DNA of 64,000 nt from contig JAFGSK010000072.1 of assembly GCA_016934635.1 (NCBI GenBank), forward strand, positions 1 to 64,000, in the 5' to 3' direction. Position 1 is the stretch's first letter. Each line of letters opens with the position of its first letter. The stretch comes from Caldifarciminota bacterium. Lineage in GTDB: Bacteria > Hydrothermota > Tepidihabitantia > B3-TA06. The notes under the pieces were generated by a model. That model had not been told where the DNA came from. It did no database searches and saw nothing but the letters and a program-made list of their open reading frames with translations. Made by a program: the position numbers and the translations under genes. Below, one piece after another: positions 17,512-26,367 of this stretch.

Positions 17512-17539
17512 TTGACATATTTCTAAATTTTCCTATTAT
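17512..17539 (+). promoter_or_regulatory. promoter for 17568
   Basis: TTGACA (17512-17517), 16 bp, TATTAT (17534-17539). An RBS (GGGGGAGC) follows before the ATG. Confidence 0.75.
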
Positions 17540-17567
17540 AACCTATAACCTTATGAAAGGGGGAGCA

Positions 17568-17972
17568 ATGATTAGAAGAGCGCTCAAAGGAGGAACGGCG
17601 TTTATCATGTGTGTCATTTTAGGGTCAGGGTGTCTTTCCTCTGATTTGACCCTGAAAACGAGCGGCAACTTCAACGGCGCTTACATCAGTGTAGAAGGAA
17701 CCTACAGCGGACCGTTACTTTTTCATTTCACTCAGGAAGACGAGTTAATTGAAGTAGAGGGTGAGATTACTGTCGAAAAGGAAGTCATAGATTTCGAGGG
17801 CTCAGGCACATTAACGAAGAATCCATCCGAACTGGACCTCGATGTAACGGGTACAGATTTTACCATGCATATATGGGGAAAGCTTGAGAATGGTCATCTT
17901 GCGGGTAATTACACCTTTATTTCGTCCAGATGGGGCAACCATTCGGGCAGTGTCGATTTAGATCAGTCCTAG
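17568..17972 (+). CDS. small lipoprotein, beta-rich
   Basis: This is a 134-residue predicted lipoprotein: MIRRALKGGTAFIMCVILGSGC gives a lipobox GSG-Cys. The mature part is a short beta-rich domain of alternating Gly/polar strands (GNFNGAYISVEGTYSG, GKLENGHLAGNYTF), of the kind found in lipocalin-like or DUF-type small envelope proteins. ATG 17568 is preferred over 17553 because a purine-rich RBS sits in front of it. The function is not recognised. Confidence 0.65.
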   Translation: MIRRALKGGTAFIMCVILGSGCLSSDLTLKTSGNFNGAYISVEGTYSGPLLFHFTQEDELIEVEGEITVEKEVIDFEGSGTLTKNPSELDLDVTGTDFTMHIWGKLENGHLAGNYTFISSRWGNHSGSVDLDQS

Positions 17973-18048
17973 GTTTTGTACCTAAGTTGCACGGGTGTGG
18001 AAAGGGATTAGTACGAGCGAATAGACTTCGCAAAAGATTTCCTCAATA

Positions 18049-18076
18049 TTGCCATGTCTTGTTTCATGTGTAGACT
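18049..18076 (+). promoter_or_regulatory. promoter for the SDR gene
   Basis: TTGCCA (18049-18054), 16 bp, TAGACT (18071-18076), then GGAGA before ATG 18098. Confidence 0.5.
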
Positions 18077-18097
18077 CAATAGAAATGGAGAACTGCG

Positions 18098-18910
18098 ATG
18101 AGTAGCAAATCACCTGAAGCCAGACCGATTGCTTTTATTACCGGTGCTTCGAGCGGAATCGGTGCCGCCTACGCGCGCAAATTTGCCCAGTTGGGTTACG
18201 ATCTAATCCTAACCGGACGCAGGGAGAAGCTGCTTGAGACCCTTTGCGCTTCACTTGAGCAAAGGTTCGGTATTCGTGCAGGCTACATCCTTGCCGAGTT
18301 TGCCGATCCGGATCAGTTGAATGACATGGTCGATACGATCAAGCGAACGCCCAATCTTCGCTTACTCGTAAATAACGCCGGCTACACGCGGCTTGAGTTT
18401 TTTCACGAAGACGACATCGACGCACAGGTGGATATGATACGCGTGCATTGTGAGGCGGCAGTACGCATTACACACGCAGCGATTCCGATACTCGCAAAAC
18501 ATCGATGGGCTGCAATCATTAATGTTTCTTCTATCGCTGCTTTTACGATCGGCGCACGTAATCTTATGTACGATGCCACGAAGGGGTTTCTATTGAATCT
18601 CTCGGAGTCGCTTCACATTTTACTTAAGAACACGAACATTTGTGTCCAGGCGGTTTGTCCGGGTTTTACACGAACCGACTTTCATGCCAAGCTGGGTATG
18701 AACGACGATCACGAGATTTTTAAAAAACACAGGTTCATGAGCCCAGAAGAGGTGGTTGATAAATCCTTAAGATGCCTTGAGCAAGACAAGGTAGTATGTA
18801 TCCCTGGTTGGCGTAACAGTTTGATTGCCTTCGTATCTCGATTTACGCCTCGCAGGATTTTATATCGGTTTTACTTGCGAAGGAGAGGTTGGAGAAGAGT
18901 CAAGAATTAA
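18098..18910 (+). CDS. short-chain dehydrogenase/reductase
   Basis: This is a 270-residue classical SDR. The NAD(P)-binding loop is TGASSGIGAAYARKF, the NNAG motif is LLVNNAGYT, the catalytic Ser is in NVSSIAAF and the Tyr-Lys pair in YDATKGF. The basic residue in TGRREK after strand 2 suggests NADPH preference. Its substrate cannot be told from sequence; the C-terminal tail (RFYLRRRGWRR) is unusually basic and may touch membrane. It stands alone between lipoprotein genes. Confidence 0.9.
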   Translation: MSSKSPEARPIAFITGASSGIGAAYARKFAQLGYDLILTGRREKLLETLCASLEQRFGIRAGYILAEFADPDQLNDMVDTIKRTPNLRLLVNNAGYTRLEFFHEDDIDAQVDMIRVHCEAAVRITHAAIPILAKHRWAAIINVSSIAAFTIGARNLMYDATKGFLLNLSESLHILLKNTNICVQAVCPGFTRTDFHAKLGMNDDHEIFKKHRFMSPEEVVDKSLRCLEQDKVVCIPGWRNSLIAFVSRFTPRRILYRFYLRRRGWRRVKN

Positions 18911-19050
18911 AAAAAGCCATGAACGAATCTTGCTTGCGCTATTGTTCCAGAAACCCTGGTGGAAAGTTTAGGGAGTTCCTGAGTCCTGAGGTTGACTCGA
19001 GATTAAATCGAACGCTTTTCTTATGTTTTCAAAAAAATGAATCAAAGGGC

Positions 19051-19078
19051 TTGACAGGAGTCGATTTTTGATTAGGGT
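19051..19078 (+). promoter_or_regulatory. promoter for the paired acidic lipoproteins
   Basis: TTGACA (19051-19056), 16 bp, TAGGGT (19073-19078); the -10 is weak. Confidence 0.5.
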
Positions 19079-19135
19079 TAAAACTGACATCGGGATAAAC
19101 CGGATGTCAGGAAGACTTCAGCCTAAGGAGGCACA

Positions 19136-19366
19136 ATGGCTAAAAGATACCTGAGCTTGTTCTTGCTGGCGGTGGTAGCTGTTGCGATGCTGCCCGGATG
19201 CGGTAAGAAAATGGCAGAAGAAATGGAGAAGACGCTCGAGGAGGATCTCCTTGAGGCCTTAGAAGAGGCAGTAGATACCTTGGAAGGAGCAATTGAAGAG
19301 GTATCTGACAGCTTAGGAGAAGCAGTCGAGGAGGTGGAAGAAGCGCTACCAGGCGGAGGTAAGTGA
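19136..19366 (+). CDS. small acidic helical lipoprotein (first of a tandem pair)
   Basis: This is a 76-residue predicted lipoprotein. The signal MAKRYLSLFLLAVVAVAMLPGC leads to a Glu-rich amphipathic helix (EEMEKTLEEDLLEALEEAVD) and ends in PGGGK. It is a close paralogue of the next gene, including the ribosome site AAGGAGGCAC. Small helical lipoproteins of this kind can bind peptidoglycan or coat the periplasm, but no specific role is known here. Confidence 0.7.
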   Translation: MAKRYLSLFLLAVVAVAMLPGCGKKMAEEMEKTLEEDLLEALEEAVDTLEGAIEEVSDSLGEAVEEVEEALPGGGK

Positions 19367-19491
19367 GGCAGTGAGGACTGCCTGCCCCTGGTCTTGAATA
19401 ATTTTCACAAAAAGAAGGTGCCTGCTCCTGAGTGGATACTAAAGTGTATATTGATAAAGGCACCAAGATTACTTAAGCCAAAGGAGGCACG

Positions 19492-19758
19492 ATGGCTAAA
19501 AAAATCCTTAGCTTTTTCCTGCTTGGCGTAGTTGCGATAGCTTTACTACCCAGCTGCGGTAAGAAGATGGCAGAAGCGCTCGAGGAAGAGATGCTTGAGA
19601 CAATGGAGGAAATGGCCGATAGCCTAGAAGGTGCGGTGGAAGAAGTCGCCGACAGTCTGGGCGAAGCGGCCGAAGACGTAGAAGAAGCCGTTGAAGAAGT
19701 CACACCGCCCAAAACCGGTGGCGGAGGAGGCGGAGCCAAACCGCCGACAACCAAGTAG
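19492..19758 (+). CDS. small acidic helical lipoprotein (second of a tandem pair)
   Basis: This 88-residue paralogue of the gene 125 nt upstream has the same signal layout (ending LPSC), the same GKKMAE start of the mature part and a repeated pattern (DSLEGAVEEVADSLGEAAED). A glycine-rich, proline-ending tail replaces the shorter one. An 11-bp hairpin follows 25 nt after the stop and probably terminates the pair. Confidence 0.7.
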   Translation: MAKKILSFFLLGVVAIALLPSCGKKMAEALEEEMLETMEEMADSLEGAVEEVADSLGEAAEDVEEAVEEVTPPKTGGGGGGAKPPTTK

Positions 19759-19782
19759 CCTTCAGTCTGTAAATTAAAAACC

Positions 19783-19814
19783 ATACTCCCCGGTTGACAC
19801 AAGCCGGGGAGTAT
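19783..19814 (+). terminator. intrinsic-terminator-like hairpin
   Basis: ATACTCCCCGG (19783-19793) pairs perfectly with CCGGGGAGTAT (19804-19814) over 11 bp, with a 10-nt loop, followed by TTCTTTAAAA. The T-run is short. Confidence 0.65.
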
Positions 19815-20212
19815 TTCTTTAAAACAGGAGGAAAGAAGCCCAGGGGAGCTTACCAGACTTGGAGGATAGGCTTGTGAGTTTGGTATCAGGATAAATCACG
19901 ATCGGTGAAAGTAATTTTGTAGGAAACGGGAGGCAGACTGGGTCGATGTCCCTATTTTCCGTAGATTGAGTTCGTAGCAAGCGTAGGCAGGTTAACGCAG
20001 ATTTGAATTTACCGCTAATACAATCAAGTCGTATGTGATTGTAGGTTATAAGCATAACTGAACATTACCTGTCTGTGAGTAGTAAGTAAAAAAACCTCGG
20101 ATCAATTTTTTTTTGTACAAACCCTATGCCTTACCACTAGGGAACTTGAGTACCTTAGGGAGATTTCAATCACTTCCAAAAATGCTAAATGCAACGTATC
20201 TGTGGTTTCCGC
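19815..20212. other. intergenic, no gene supported
   Basis: Nearly 400 bases lie between the terminator and the PorX promoter. Only short frames without ribosome sites are present, with no repeat or RNA recognised. Confidence 0.4.
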
Positions 20213-20240
20213 TTGACACTTGCTAAATCCACCGTATGCT
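20213..20240 (+). promoter_or_regulatory. leaderless promoter for the PorX-like gene
   Basis: TTGACA (20213-20218), 16 bp, TATGCT (20235-20240), 5 nt to ATG 20246. It lies inside the longer open frame, which shows that the upstream start at 20189 is false. Confidence 0.75.
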
Positions 20241-20245
20241 TGTGG

Positions 20246-21760
20246 ATGCGTATTCTTTGGATAGACGATGAGATAGAGCTCCTGAAGCCTCATATTTACA
20301 GCTTAAAGGAGCGAGGCTACCAGGTCGATACGGCAAACAACGGTCCGGACGGCTTGGAACTCGTAAAAAAACGTGATTACGATCTGGTACTTTTAGACGA
20401 AATCATGCCAGGGATGGACGGCATCGAGACCTTGACTGAGATCCGTGCCGAGAGTGAGGATGTTTTGGTGGCCATTGTTACCAAGAGTGAGGAAGAGGAA
20501 CTGGTTGACTCCGCATTCGGCAAGCTGGCCGACGACTTTATCATCAAACCCATTACACCAACACAGTTGGGTTCGGCTATCAAGCGTCTGCTTGAGCGCA
20601 AGAAGCTTGTTCGTGATAATCTGAGCCGTGAGTACAGCCAGGAGCTGATGCGTTCAGGGATTCCTTCCGATTGGAACGGTTGGGTTCAAGCCTATCGTCA
20701 GGACGTGCGCTGGGAGCTTCGGTTCAAGCGTTTCGGTGACGAGGGTCTGAGGGTTTTAGGCGATGAACGCAGGGAGGAAATGAGGCGTGAATTCAGTCAC
20801 TTCATAGAAGAAAACTATCCCGTATGGTTGAAGCAAAGTTCAGGTCCAGCCCTTTCTCCCGATGTTCTTCCAAGATATGTTTTTCCTATCCTGGGTGAGA
20901 AGAAGGAAGTCGTGTTTTTGTTATTCGATTCCATGCGGCTCGATCAGTTCCTGGTGATTCTGCCATTCTTCAAGGAATTCTTCGATACTCAGGTAGAGCA
21001 TTATTGTGCAATTCTTCCGACAGCTACTCCCTACGCACGCAACGCTATCTTTGCAGGTCTTTTCCCTCAGGAGATAGCTGAACACTATCCCCGATACTGG
21101 GTTTGGGATCAACAGGGGCAGAATCGCTACGAGCAAGAGCTTCTGATAGAACAGCTAAGACGCAGGAACGTCAAAGCCAATGCGCTTTACCTAAAGACCA
21201 AACGAGTACAGGATGCGGAACGTGATTTAGAGAAACTTATCTCCCGCGGCGAAGGACTACGGATATTCGTGATGAATTTCCTGGACGTTCTCATACATTC
21301 TGTGAAACCTCGTACCCTGCTTGAAGAAATAGCGCCCTCCGATTATGCATTGGTCGATGTAACCAGGGCCTGGTTTGCGAACTCCCCCTTTCCTCAGTTG
21401 ATCGAGACCCTGGCCGAGCGCGGAGTCACTGTAGTCCTCACATCAGATCACGGCTTCCTGCGGGTAAGGCAGCCGACTATAATCAAGGGGGGCAGGGAGA
21501 TATCCTTGAACCTACGATACAAGTACGGTCCCGCCCTCACTGTCAATAGCAAGGATGCAATTTCTCTGTCCGACCCAAGGTCCTACAAACTACCAAAGTT
21601 TCCGCGACAGGCTAATTTTGTGATAGCCAAGCGCGACTGCTACTTTATCTACCCGACAAAGCCAAAGGAGTACGAGGCACAGTACAAGAACACCCTTCAG
21701 CACGGAGGTATCTCCCCTGAGGAGATGATCATACCCTTTGGGATTTTTACTCCGCACTAG
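20246..21760 (+). CDS. porX: PorX-like response regulator with PglZ phosphatase domain
   Basis: This 504-residue protein has an N-terminal receiver domain (Asp7-Asp8, phospho-acceptor Asp51 in LLDEIMPGMDG, Lys in FIIKP). A helical linker follows, then a PglZ/alkaline-phosphatase-like domain with metal and catalytic blocks FLLFDSMRLDQF, PTATPYARNAIFAGLFP and LTSDHGFL. This architecture is that of PorX, which regulates the type IX secretion system in Bacteroidetes and has nucleotide or phosphodiesterase activity. The start MRILWIDDE is fixed by the leaderless promoter and the fold. No PorY kinase or Por/Gld genes are in the window, so the link to type IX secretion is inference. Confidence 0.88.
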   Translation: MRILWIDDEIELLKPHIYSLKERGYQVDTANNGPDGLELVKKRDYDLVLLDEIMPGMDGIETLTEIRAESEDVLVAIVTKSEEEELVDSAFGKLADDFIIKPITPTQLGSAIKRLLERKKLVRDNLSREYSQELMRSGIPSDWNGWVQAYRQDVRWELRFKRFGDEGLRVLGDERREEMRREFSHFIEENYPVWLKQSSGPALSPDVLPRYVFPILGEKKEVVFLLFDSMRLDQFLVILPFFKEFFDTQVEHYCAILPTATPYARNAIFAGLFPQEIAEHYPRYWVWDQQGQNRYEQELLIEQLRRRNVKANALYLKTKRVQDAERDLEKLISRGEGLRIFVMNFLDVLIHSVKPRTLLEEIAPSDYALVDVTRAWFANSPFPQLIETLAERGVTVVLTSDHGFLRVRQPTIIKGGREISLNLRYKYGPALTVNSKDAISLSDPRSYKLPKFPRQANFVIAKRDCYFIYPTKPKEYEAQYKNTLQHGGISPEEMIIPFGIFTPH

Positions 21761-21940
21761 GAAGTAGGAAGTGTTCGATAAATCAGGGATACTCTTCAGA
21801 CGCAACCCTCTAGATGCTGCGCATCGTCGGGAAGGAGTTTTGAGCCTCTTAGAGACGACTCTAATACTAATTCCTGATACCAGCAGTTCCCGGTTCATAA
21901 CGTATGATCGAGGTTGGTTTAAACCCAGGGATGTAAGATA

Positions 21941-23014
21941 ATGCCAAGGATCGCGATCCGGTCTTTAAAGGATTACACCATAAAGGTATTCGAGAAACTC
22001 GGGATGCTGTGCGAGAACGCGGAGATTACTACAGATGTGCTTTTAGCATCCGACCGCAGGGGCATCGCATCTCACGGCGTAGCCCGCCTCGCTCGTTACG
22101 TTAACGGTATCCGCTCAGGAATCATGAAGGCAGAAGCAGAACCAACAATCGTCAAGGAAACGCCTACTACGCTGTTGGTGGACGGCAACGCAGGAATGGG
22201 CCAGGTAATATCGGTGAAAATCATGCGCAGGGTGATAGAAAAAGCCAAGACCAACGGGATGGCTGCGGCCGTAATACGCAACTCAAATCACTACGGGATA
22301 GCCGGGTACTGCGCGATGATAGCGCTGGAACACGACCTCATCGGCTTCTCCTCAACCAACTCCGCCCCGCTGGTCGTTCCGACCTTTGGCAAGGATGCAA
22401 TCCTTGGAACCAACCCGATAGCCGTCGCCGTACCCGCAGATAAAGAGCGACCTTTCATCTTGGATATGGCCACCTCGACGGTGCCTCGCGGGAAGCTCGA
22501 GGTTTACGAAAGGCTGAATAAAGAAACGCCTCCAACCTGGGCTACCGACGAGAAAGGCAGCCCGGCTACTGATCCGGGGCGCGTACTCAAAAACCTTCTG
22601 GAACGCGCAGGCGGTGGGCTGCTACCCCTGGGAGGCGCCGGTGAGGATGGAAGAGGTTACAAGGGCTTTGACCTTGCCGCGGTCGTAGAGATACTATCCG
22701 GCGGGCTGGGCCTTGCGTCGATGGGGCCCCAGGTCTACGGGAAGAAAGGTCAGCCGCCCGACGTGTCTCACTTCCTTGCAGCAATCGATCCCGCAGCGTT
22801 CTGTGACATAGATGAATTCAAGAGAAGGATGGATTCGTTCATCCGGATGCTCAAACAGACCCCGAGGGCTGAAGGGGCACAACGCATCTGGGTGGCAGGC
22901 GAGAAGGAGTGGGAAGCTCAAGACCGCAACAAGGAGGAAGTTGACATAGACGAGCCAACCCTTGCCATGCTTGCCGAGATAGGAGAGGAACTGGGTATCG
23001 AAGTGGCGTTTTAG
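21941..23014 (+). CDS. Ldh2/malate dehydrogenase family oxidoreductase
   Basis: This is a 357-residue NAD(P)-dependent 2-oxoacid reductase of the malate/L-lactate/ureidoglycolate dehydrogenase (Ldh2) fold, unrelated to the Rossmann LDH. Seen are the early SDRRGIASHGVARLARYV with the catalytic His, VRNSNHYGIAGYCAM-like block (here AVIRNSNHYGIAGYC), TNPIAVAVPAD, DMATSTVPRGK and GYKGFDLAAVVEILSGGL. Substrate choice among malate, lactate, sulfolactate and related acids cannot be decided. A ribosome site is weak. A broken beta-propeller gene follows 29 nt downstream in the same direction. Confidence 0.88.
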   Translation: MPRIAIRSLKDYTIKVFEKLGMLCENAEITTDVLLASDRRGIASHGVARLARYVNGIRSGIMKAEAEPTIVKETPTTLLVDGNAGMGQVISVKIMRRVIEKAKTNGMAAAVIRNSNHYGIAGYCAMIALEHDLIGFSSTNSAPLVVPTFGKDAILGTNPIAVAVPADKERPFILDMATSTVPRGKLEVYERLNKETPPTWATDEKGSPATDPGRVLKNLLERAGGGLLPLGGAGEDGRGYKGFDLAAVVEILSGGLGLASMGPQVYGKKGQPPDVSHFLAAIDPAAFCDIDEFKRRMDSFIRMLKQTPRAEGAQRIWVAGEKEWEAQDRNKEEVDIDEPTLAMLAEIGEELGIEVAF

Positions 23015-23043
23015 AGGGATTAGAAGAAATAAAAGGAGGAGTA

Positions 23044-23910
23044 ATGAAAAGGTTTGTTGTAGTGATTGCTTTGGGGTGCGTGCTGCTCTTAACGTGAAAT
23101 CCGGCCATCGACGGCGATTTAACGATGCCGGTTGATCGTTTAGACCACGAATCCTGGTTCACTCATTCGCCGTGCTGGTCTAATCATGGTTTAAAAGTGT
23201 ATTACCTTTCTCAAGGAAATGATGATTCGTACTCAGATGTTATTCAAATCTGGAGTATTGATCTTTCGAGTATGACGCCAAAGAAGATGATAGATAATAG
23301 CGAGGATTTCTTATGGATGGATGTTTCACACGAGAGAGAAATATGTGTAGTCTATTCACTCGATAATAATGATGAGTTGTGGCTGTTCGATCTCGAAGAT
23401 TCAGCCTCTCTAGGAGAGATAAAAACAAGCGAACACCAACCCAAATTCTCATCGGTATCAGATAGCATAGTATACTTCGGAGGAGGAAATGGTATCGGAA
23501 AATATAATCTGGCGGATTCTTCAGTTGAGAAGATACTTAGCGCAGAGTCAGGTTATATTCACGATTTCGCACCGGGACCGGGAGATACCCTCTTCGCGAT
23601 TGGAGACACTATCTACAATATCAATACCGGAGAAGTCATTCCCATAGATATTCCGAGCGATGAGATTAACAGAATCAACTGGAACCCGGCTAATCCCCAG
23701 GAAGTCGTCATAGCTACGCACGCCGAAGGGGGACTTCTTCTATTCAATCTGGAGGAGGGGATATAAAAGCGACTTGATATACGTACTACAGGGACACGCT
23801 CAGTGTCAGATGCCAGGTTTTCACCAGATGGTAAGAGGATTGTATTTTCCGTGGTGTGCGCTGGCGCTCTTGCGATAGATGAAATCTGGATGTTTGAGTT
23901 TGCTGAGTAG
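23044..23910 (+). pseudogene. beta-propeller lipoprotein interrupted by two in-frame stops
   Basis: A strong RBS (AAAGGAGGAG) and ATG at 23044 open a signal peptide, MKRFVVVIALGCVLLLT. A TGA then sits exactly where the lipobox cysteine is expected (codon 18, 23095-23097). The same frame continues through a TolB/WD40-like propeller (CWSNHGLKVYYLS, NPANPQEVVIATHA) to a TAA at codon 241 (23764-23766). It then goes on to a typical PD40 strand (DARFSPDGKRIVFS) and a TAG at 23910. Two stops without any frameshift suggest recent nonsense mutations, sequence error or readthrough. It is the second gene after the Ldh2-type dehydrogenase. Confidence 0.75.
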
Positions 23911-23916
23911 GTGAGA

Positions 23917-24735
23917 TCAGCCTGTTTTCTTCCTCGACCGGCAGCTCATCCACAGCACCACGGCCACTATACCTGCCAGGGCCAGGGTGCCGATGAGGGT
24001 GGAGCCTGGATACTCTACGTGATGAGCAGGGCCTCCGGGCATGAGTTCGCCGATAACTGTCGTGATCAACACAAGCAGGAAAGAGGTTGCAAGATTTCTT
24101 GTGAATCTGGCAAGTCCTGCAAGGAATACCCCTATCGTCAGGAACCAGTAGAATCGGCTTGACCAGTAATAGGTCAGGGAAAGATAGGCAGCCGGGGTGT
24201 TAGGATCAGTGCCCCATAAGAACAACGGCGAGAGCGCATAGAGTAGGCCTGAGACAAGGATTGCAGGTAACGTTCCGAAAGATTGCTCGAACCTTGCCGC
24301 AACCCAACCCCGGTAAAACAACTCCACCGCGGCAACGTGAAAGATCACCCGAACCAGGTATGCCGACATCTCAAAGAATTCAGGCAAGGATGGAGGATTT
24401 CCTGAGAAGAACGCGGTAACCAGGGTTATACCCCCGATTATTATTCCTAACCCCCCTCCCACGATCAGCCCCAGCCACAGGCGTTTGCGGCTCACCCCGA
24501 GAAAGGCAAGACTTTCTTTTTCCACCCGGTAGCAGAAGAGGATGGGGACAACGAGATAGACGAGATCGGCAATAGGGTTGAGCCACTCCAAAAGGGAAGG
24601 TGCGGCAGTACCTCCAAGCCGGGCCAGCTGTAAAATACCTCCGACTGCAAGCCAGCAAACGATCGGTGCAAGGTTTCCCCAGCGTGGATTCCATTTGAAA
24701 GCCTGAAAGGTGGATTGGGGGGGGTGTTCAATCAT
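23917..24735 (-). CDS. CPBP-like intramembrane protein, degenerate active site
   Basis: This 272-residue multi-pass membrane protein resembles the CPBP (CAAX protease and bacteriocin-processing) family. The key helix is VIFHVAAVELFYRGWVAARFEQSFG, where the family has EExxxR; here the first Glu is Val (VELFYRG). The second motif region (LLYALSPLFLWG) lacks the expected FxxxH histidine. It may be a non-catalytic relative. The start at ATG 24735 lies 5 nt after a -10 (leaderless). It is convergent with the broken propeller gene. Confidence 0.7.
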   Translation of the reverse strand: MIEHPPQSTFQAFKWNPRWGNLAPIVCWLAVGGILQLARLGGTAAPSLLEWLNPIADLVYLVVPILFCYRVEKESLAFLGVSRKRLWLGLIVGGGLGIIIGGITLVTAFFSGNPPSLPEFFEMSAYLVRVIFHVAAVELFYRGWVAARFEQSFGTLPAILVSGLLYALSPLFLWGTDPNTPAAYLSLTYYWSSRFYWFLTIGVFLAGLARFTRNLATSFLLVLITTVIGELMPGGPAHHVEYPGSTLIGTLALAGIVAVVLWMSCRSRKKTG

Positions 24736-24740
24736 CGGGT

Positions 24741-24768
24741 ATTCTCTTCAGACTCGGCTCAAAGTCAA
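24741..24768 (-). promoter_or_regulatory. leaderless promoter for 24735
   Basis: Minus-strand TTGACT (24763-24768), 16 bp, GAGAAT (24741-24746), 5 nt to the ATG. Confidence 0.55.
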
Positions 24769-24793
24769 GCAGATACGATACATGGTTAAGGGG

Positions 24794-24821
24794 TTGACAA
24801 GCGCAAATTCTTTTCTACAAT
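24794..24821 (+). promoter_or_regulatory. leaderless promoter for the LRR gene at 24829
   Basis: TTGACA (24794-24799), 16 bp, TACAAT (24816-24821), then TGTTTAC and the GTG start. The -10 and following block match the promoters before 4157 and 5817. Confidence 0.75.
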
Positions 24822-24828
24822 TGTTTAC

Positions 24829-26078
24829 GTGGGAATTGAAGCGATTAATAAAAGCTTGATTAAACAAGTTGCATTGTTAATCTTCGCATCGGCTCTTGCA
24901 TTTGGGCTATCCTGCAAGAAAGAGCTGGCTTTACCCGAAAAGGAACCCGAGTACCAAGAGCTTGTGCTCATAGGGGAGGAGGTCCCCGGCATCTGGAAGG
25001 AATACGGAAGTAGCAGGTGCTCAATCACAAAGATTGACGTTACCGATTGGGAGGAGGGCAGGGATGCGGTTCCCTTTATGTCCTGCTCAGTAGGTGATGT
25101 AGATATGGTCTGCTATCCATGGCAAGGGGAGGATACAATCATCTATTCCTTTGACGGAGACAGCTTGTGGATCAATCAGAAACTTGTCGGCCTTTACATC
25201 TCAACTCCCGAGGACCTTAAATCGTACGATCCTGGAGGCATCGTTTGCATAGGTGACTCCTGGGCGTTTAACCTCAGGCGTTATCTCAGGCATTTTTCTC
25301 AGGCAAGGACTGCAGGGATATACTACTCCTATTATATGAAGTCAGGGATTTGGTTTTACATATGGATGCTTGGAATCAGGAAGGTTCCCAAAGACGTAGA
25401 TATGTACGTCTTTTTTACGTTAATGGATAGAATTGATCTGCGGGTTCTATCCCGTGTAAGGAATATAAGATGGCTTTTGGCCAGTACCTCTGAACCGTGC
25501 AGGTTTCCGAGAGGTTTCAGGGGCTTGAGAAGGCTTGCCCTTGCCGTTCACCCGGAGTCAGACCTCAGGAACCTGGCTCGACTGGATAAACAAACTACCT
25601 TCAGGTATGGGGTTCAGGCATTACGGTCGAACAACTCCAATACATTAAAGAGATAGACAGCTTAAAAATCCTCAACCTGTCTTGCATAGAGGTTGAGGAC
25701 TCAGTCTATGCACATCTTACCGAGCTTCCATTGCGTACGTTAATCATCGATAATACTGAAGTAACCGATGCTGGTTATGCTTATCTTGCCGGTTTTAGAA
25801 GTCTCGAAGCTCTTATCCTTAACGGAATAAAGGTTACGGATGATGACTTGAAGTACGTGAGTCAAATCTCAAGCCTCAGGCGTCTTCGCGTGGATGGTCC
25901 CGGGATTACGGATGAAGGTTTGCGTTGTCTTGAGGCGTTAAAGGACCTCAGGCTTCTCGAGATCGCCTCCGACAGTATAACCGAGGAAGGTATAAGAAGG
26001 TTCAGCGAGGCCTTACCTGAATGCCGTGTCGAAGTGATAGAGGGTCTGATTTCTCGTGAACCGTCAGGCTTCTATTGA
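24829..26078 (+). pseudogene. LRR lipoprotein of the YPWQGED family, -1 frameshift
   Basis: GTG 24829 opens a lipoprotein (signal ending FGLSC) with the family motif YPWQGEDTIIY and a ring of degenerate LRRs. The first frame ends at 25656. A second frame, one base back, carries the continuation: from about 25610 it reads GSGITVEQLQYIKEIDSLK and then regular repeats (NTEVTDAGYAYLAGFRSLEA, PGITDEGLRCLEALKDL) to LPECRVEV and a TGA at 26078. The related gene at 45110 ends in the same way (RLPECTI). The shift lies at or near a GGGG run (25609-25612), consistent with loss of one G, a sequence error or -1 slippage. Confidence 0.75.
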
Positions 26079-26102
26079 CAACGTCAGCAGGCCGGGGAAA
26101 CT
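26075..26102 (+). promoter_or_regulatory. possible promoter for 26134
   Basis: TTGACA (26075-26080) overlaps the stop of the preceding gene; 16 bp, GAAACT (26097-26102). Confidence 0.45.
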
Positions 26103-26133
26103 TAAGTAAAACAAGATCAGGAAGGGAGTCATT

Positions 26134-26367
26134 ATGCCGCTTACTCAGACTGAGTTGGACAAGCAGGTTGTGTTGACCAGATGCATAGACAGGGAGGCAA
26201 GTTATCAATTGAGGGAAGTCGGTAATGGGCGATTCAAGATTGACGAGGAGTATTGCACGAGGCTTTCCAATCTGGGAGTTGTCACCCGAACAGGGCGGAT
26301 CTACCTTGCCGATCCTGATCAGGCGTTGAGGGTGCTGGATATCTTGGGAACGAGGATGTATTTTTAA
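26134..26367 (+). CDS. hypothetical protein, 77 aa
   Basis: This is a small soluble protein of unknown function with a GAAGGGAG ribosome site. Its C-terminal half (YCTRLSNLGVVTRTGRIYLADPDQALRVLDI) looks like a compact helix-strand unit. The reading frame continues for 53 further sense codons beyond the TAA before a TGA at 26529. This may be chance or a nonsense-split longer gene. Confidence 0.5.
   Translation: MPLTQTELDKQVVLTRCIDREASYQLREVGNGRFKIDEEYCTRLSNLGVVTRTGRIYLADPDQALRVLDILGTRMYF

Noticed and set aside
19473-19802. 109-codon minus-strand ORF rich in Ser/Pro
   Set aside because: It is antisense to the acidic lipoprotein; its composition follows from the opposite strand's Glu-rich codons.
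20189-20245. Extended PorX start
   Set aside because: It overlaps the -35 and -10 boxes, and the receiver fold starts at MRILWIDDE.
23095-23097. Selenocysteine codon at the lipobox
   Set aside because: Sec in a lipobox has no precedent that I know, no SECIS hairpin was seen and the same gene carries a TAA further on. Nonsense mutation, error or readthrough fits better.
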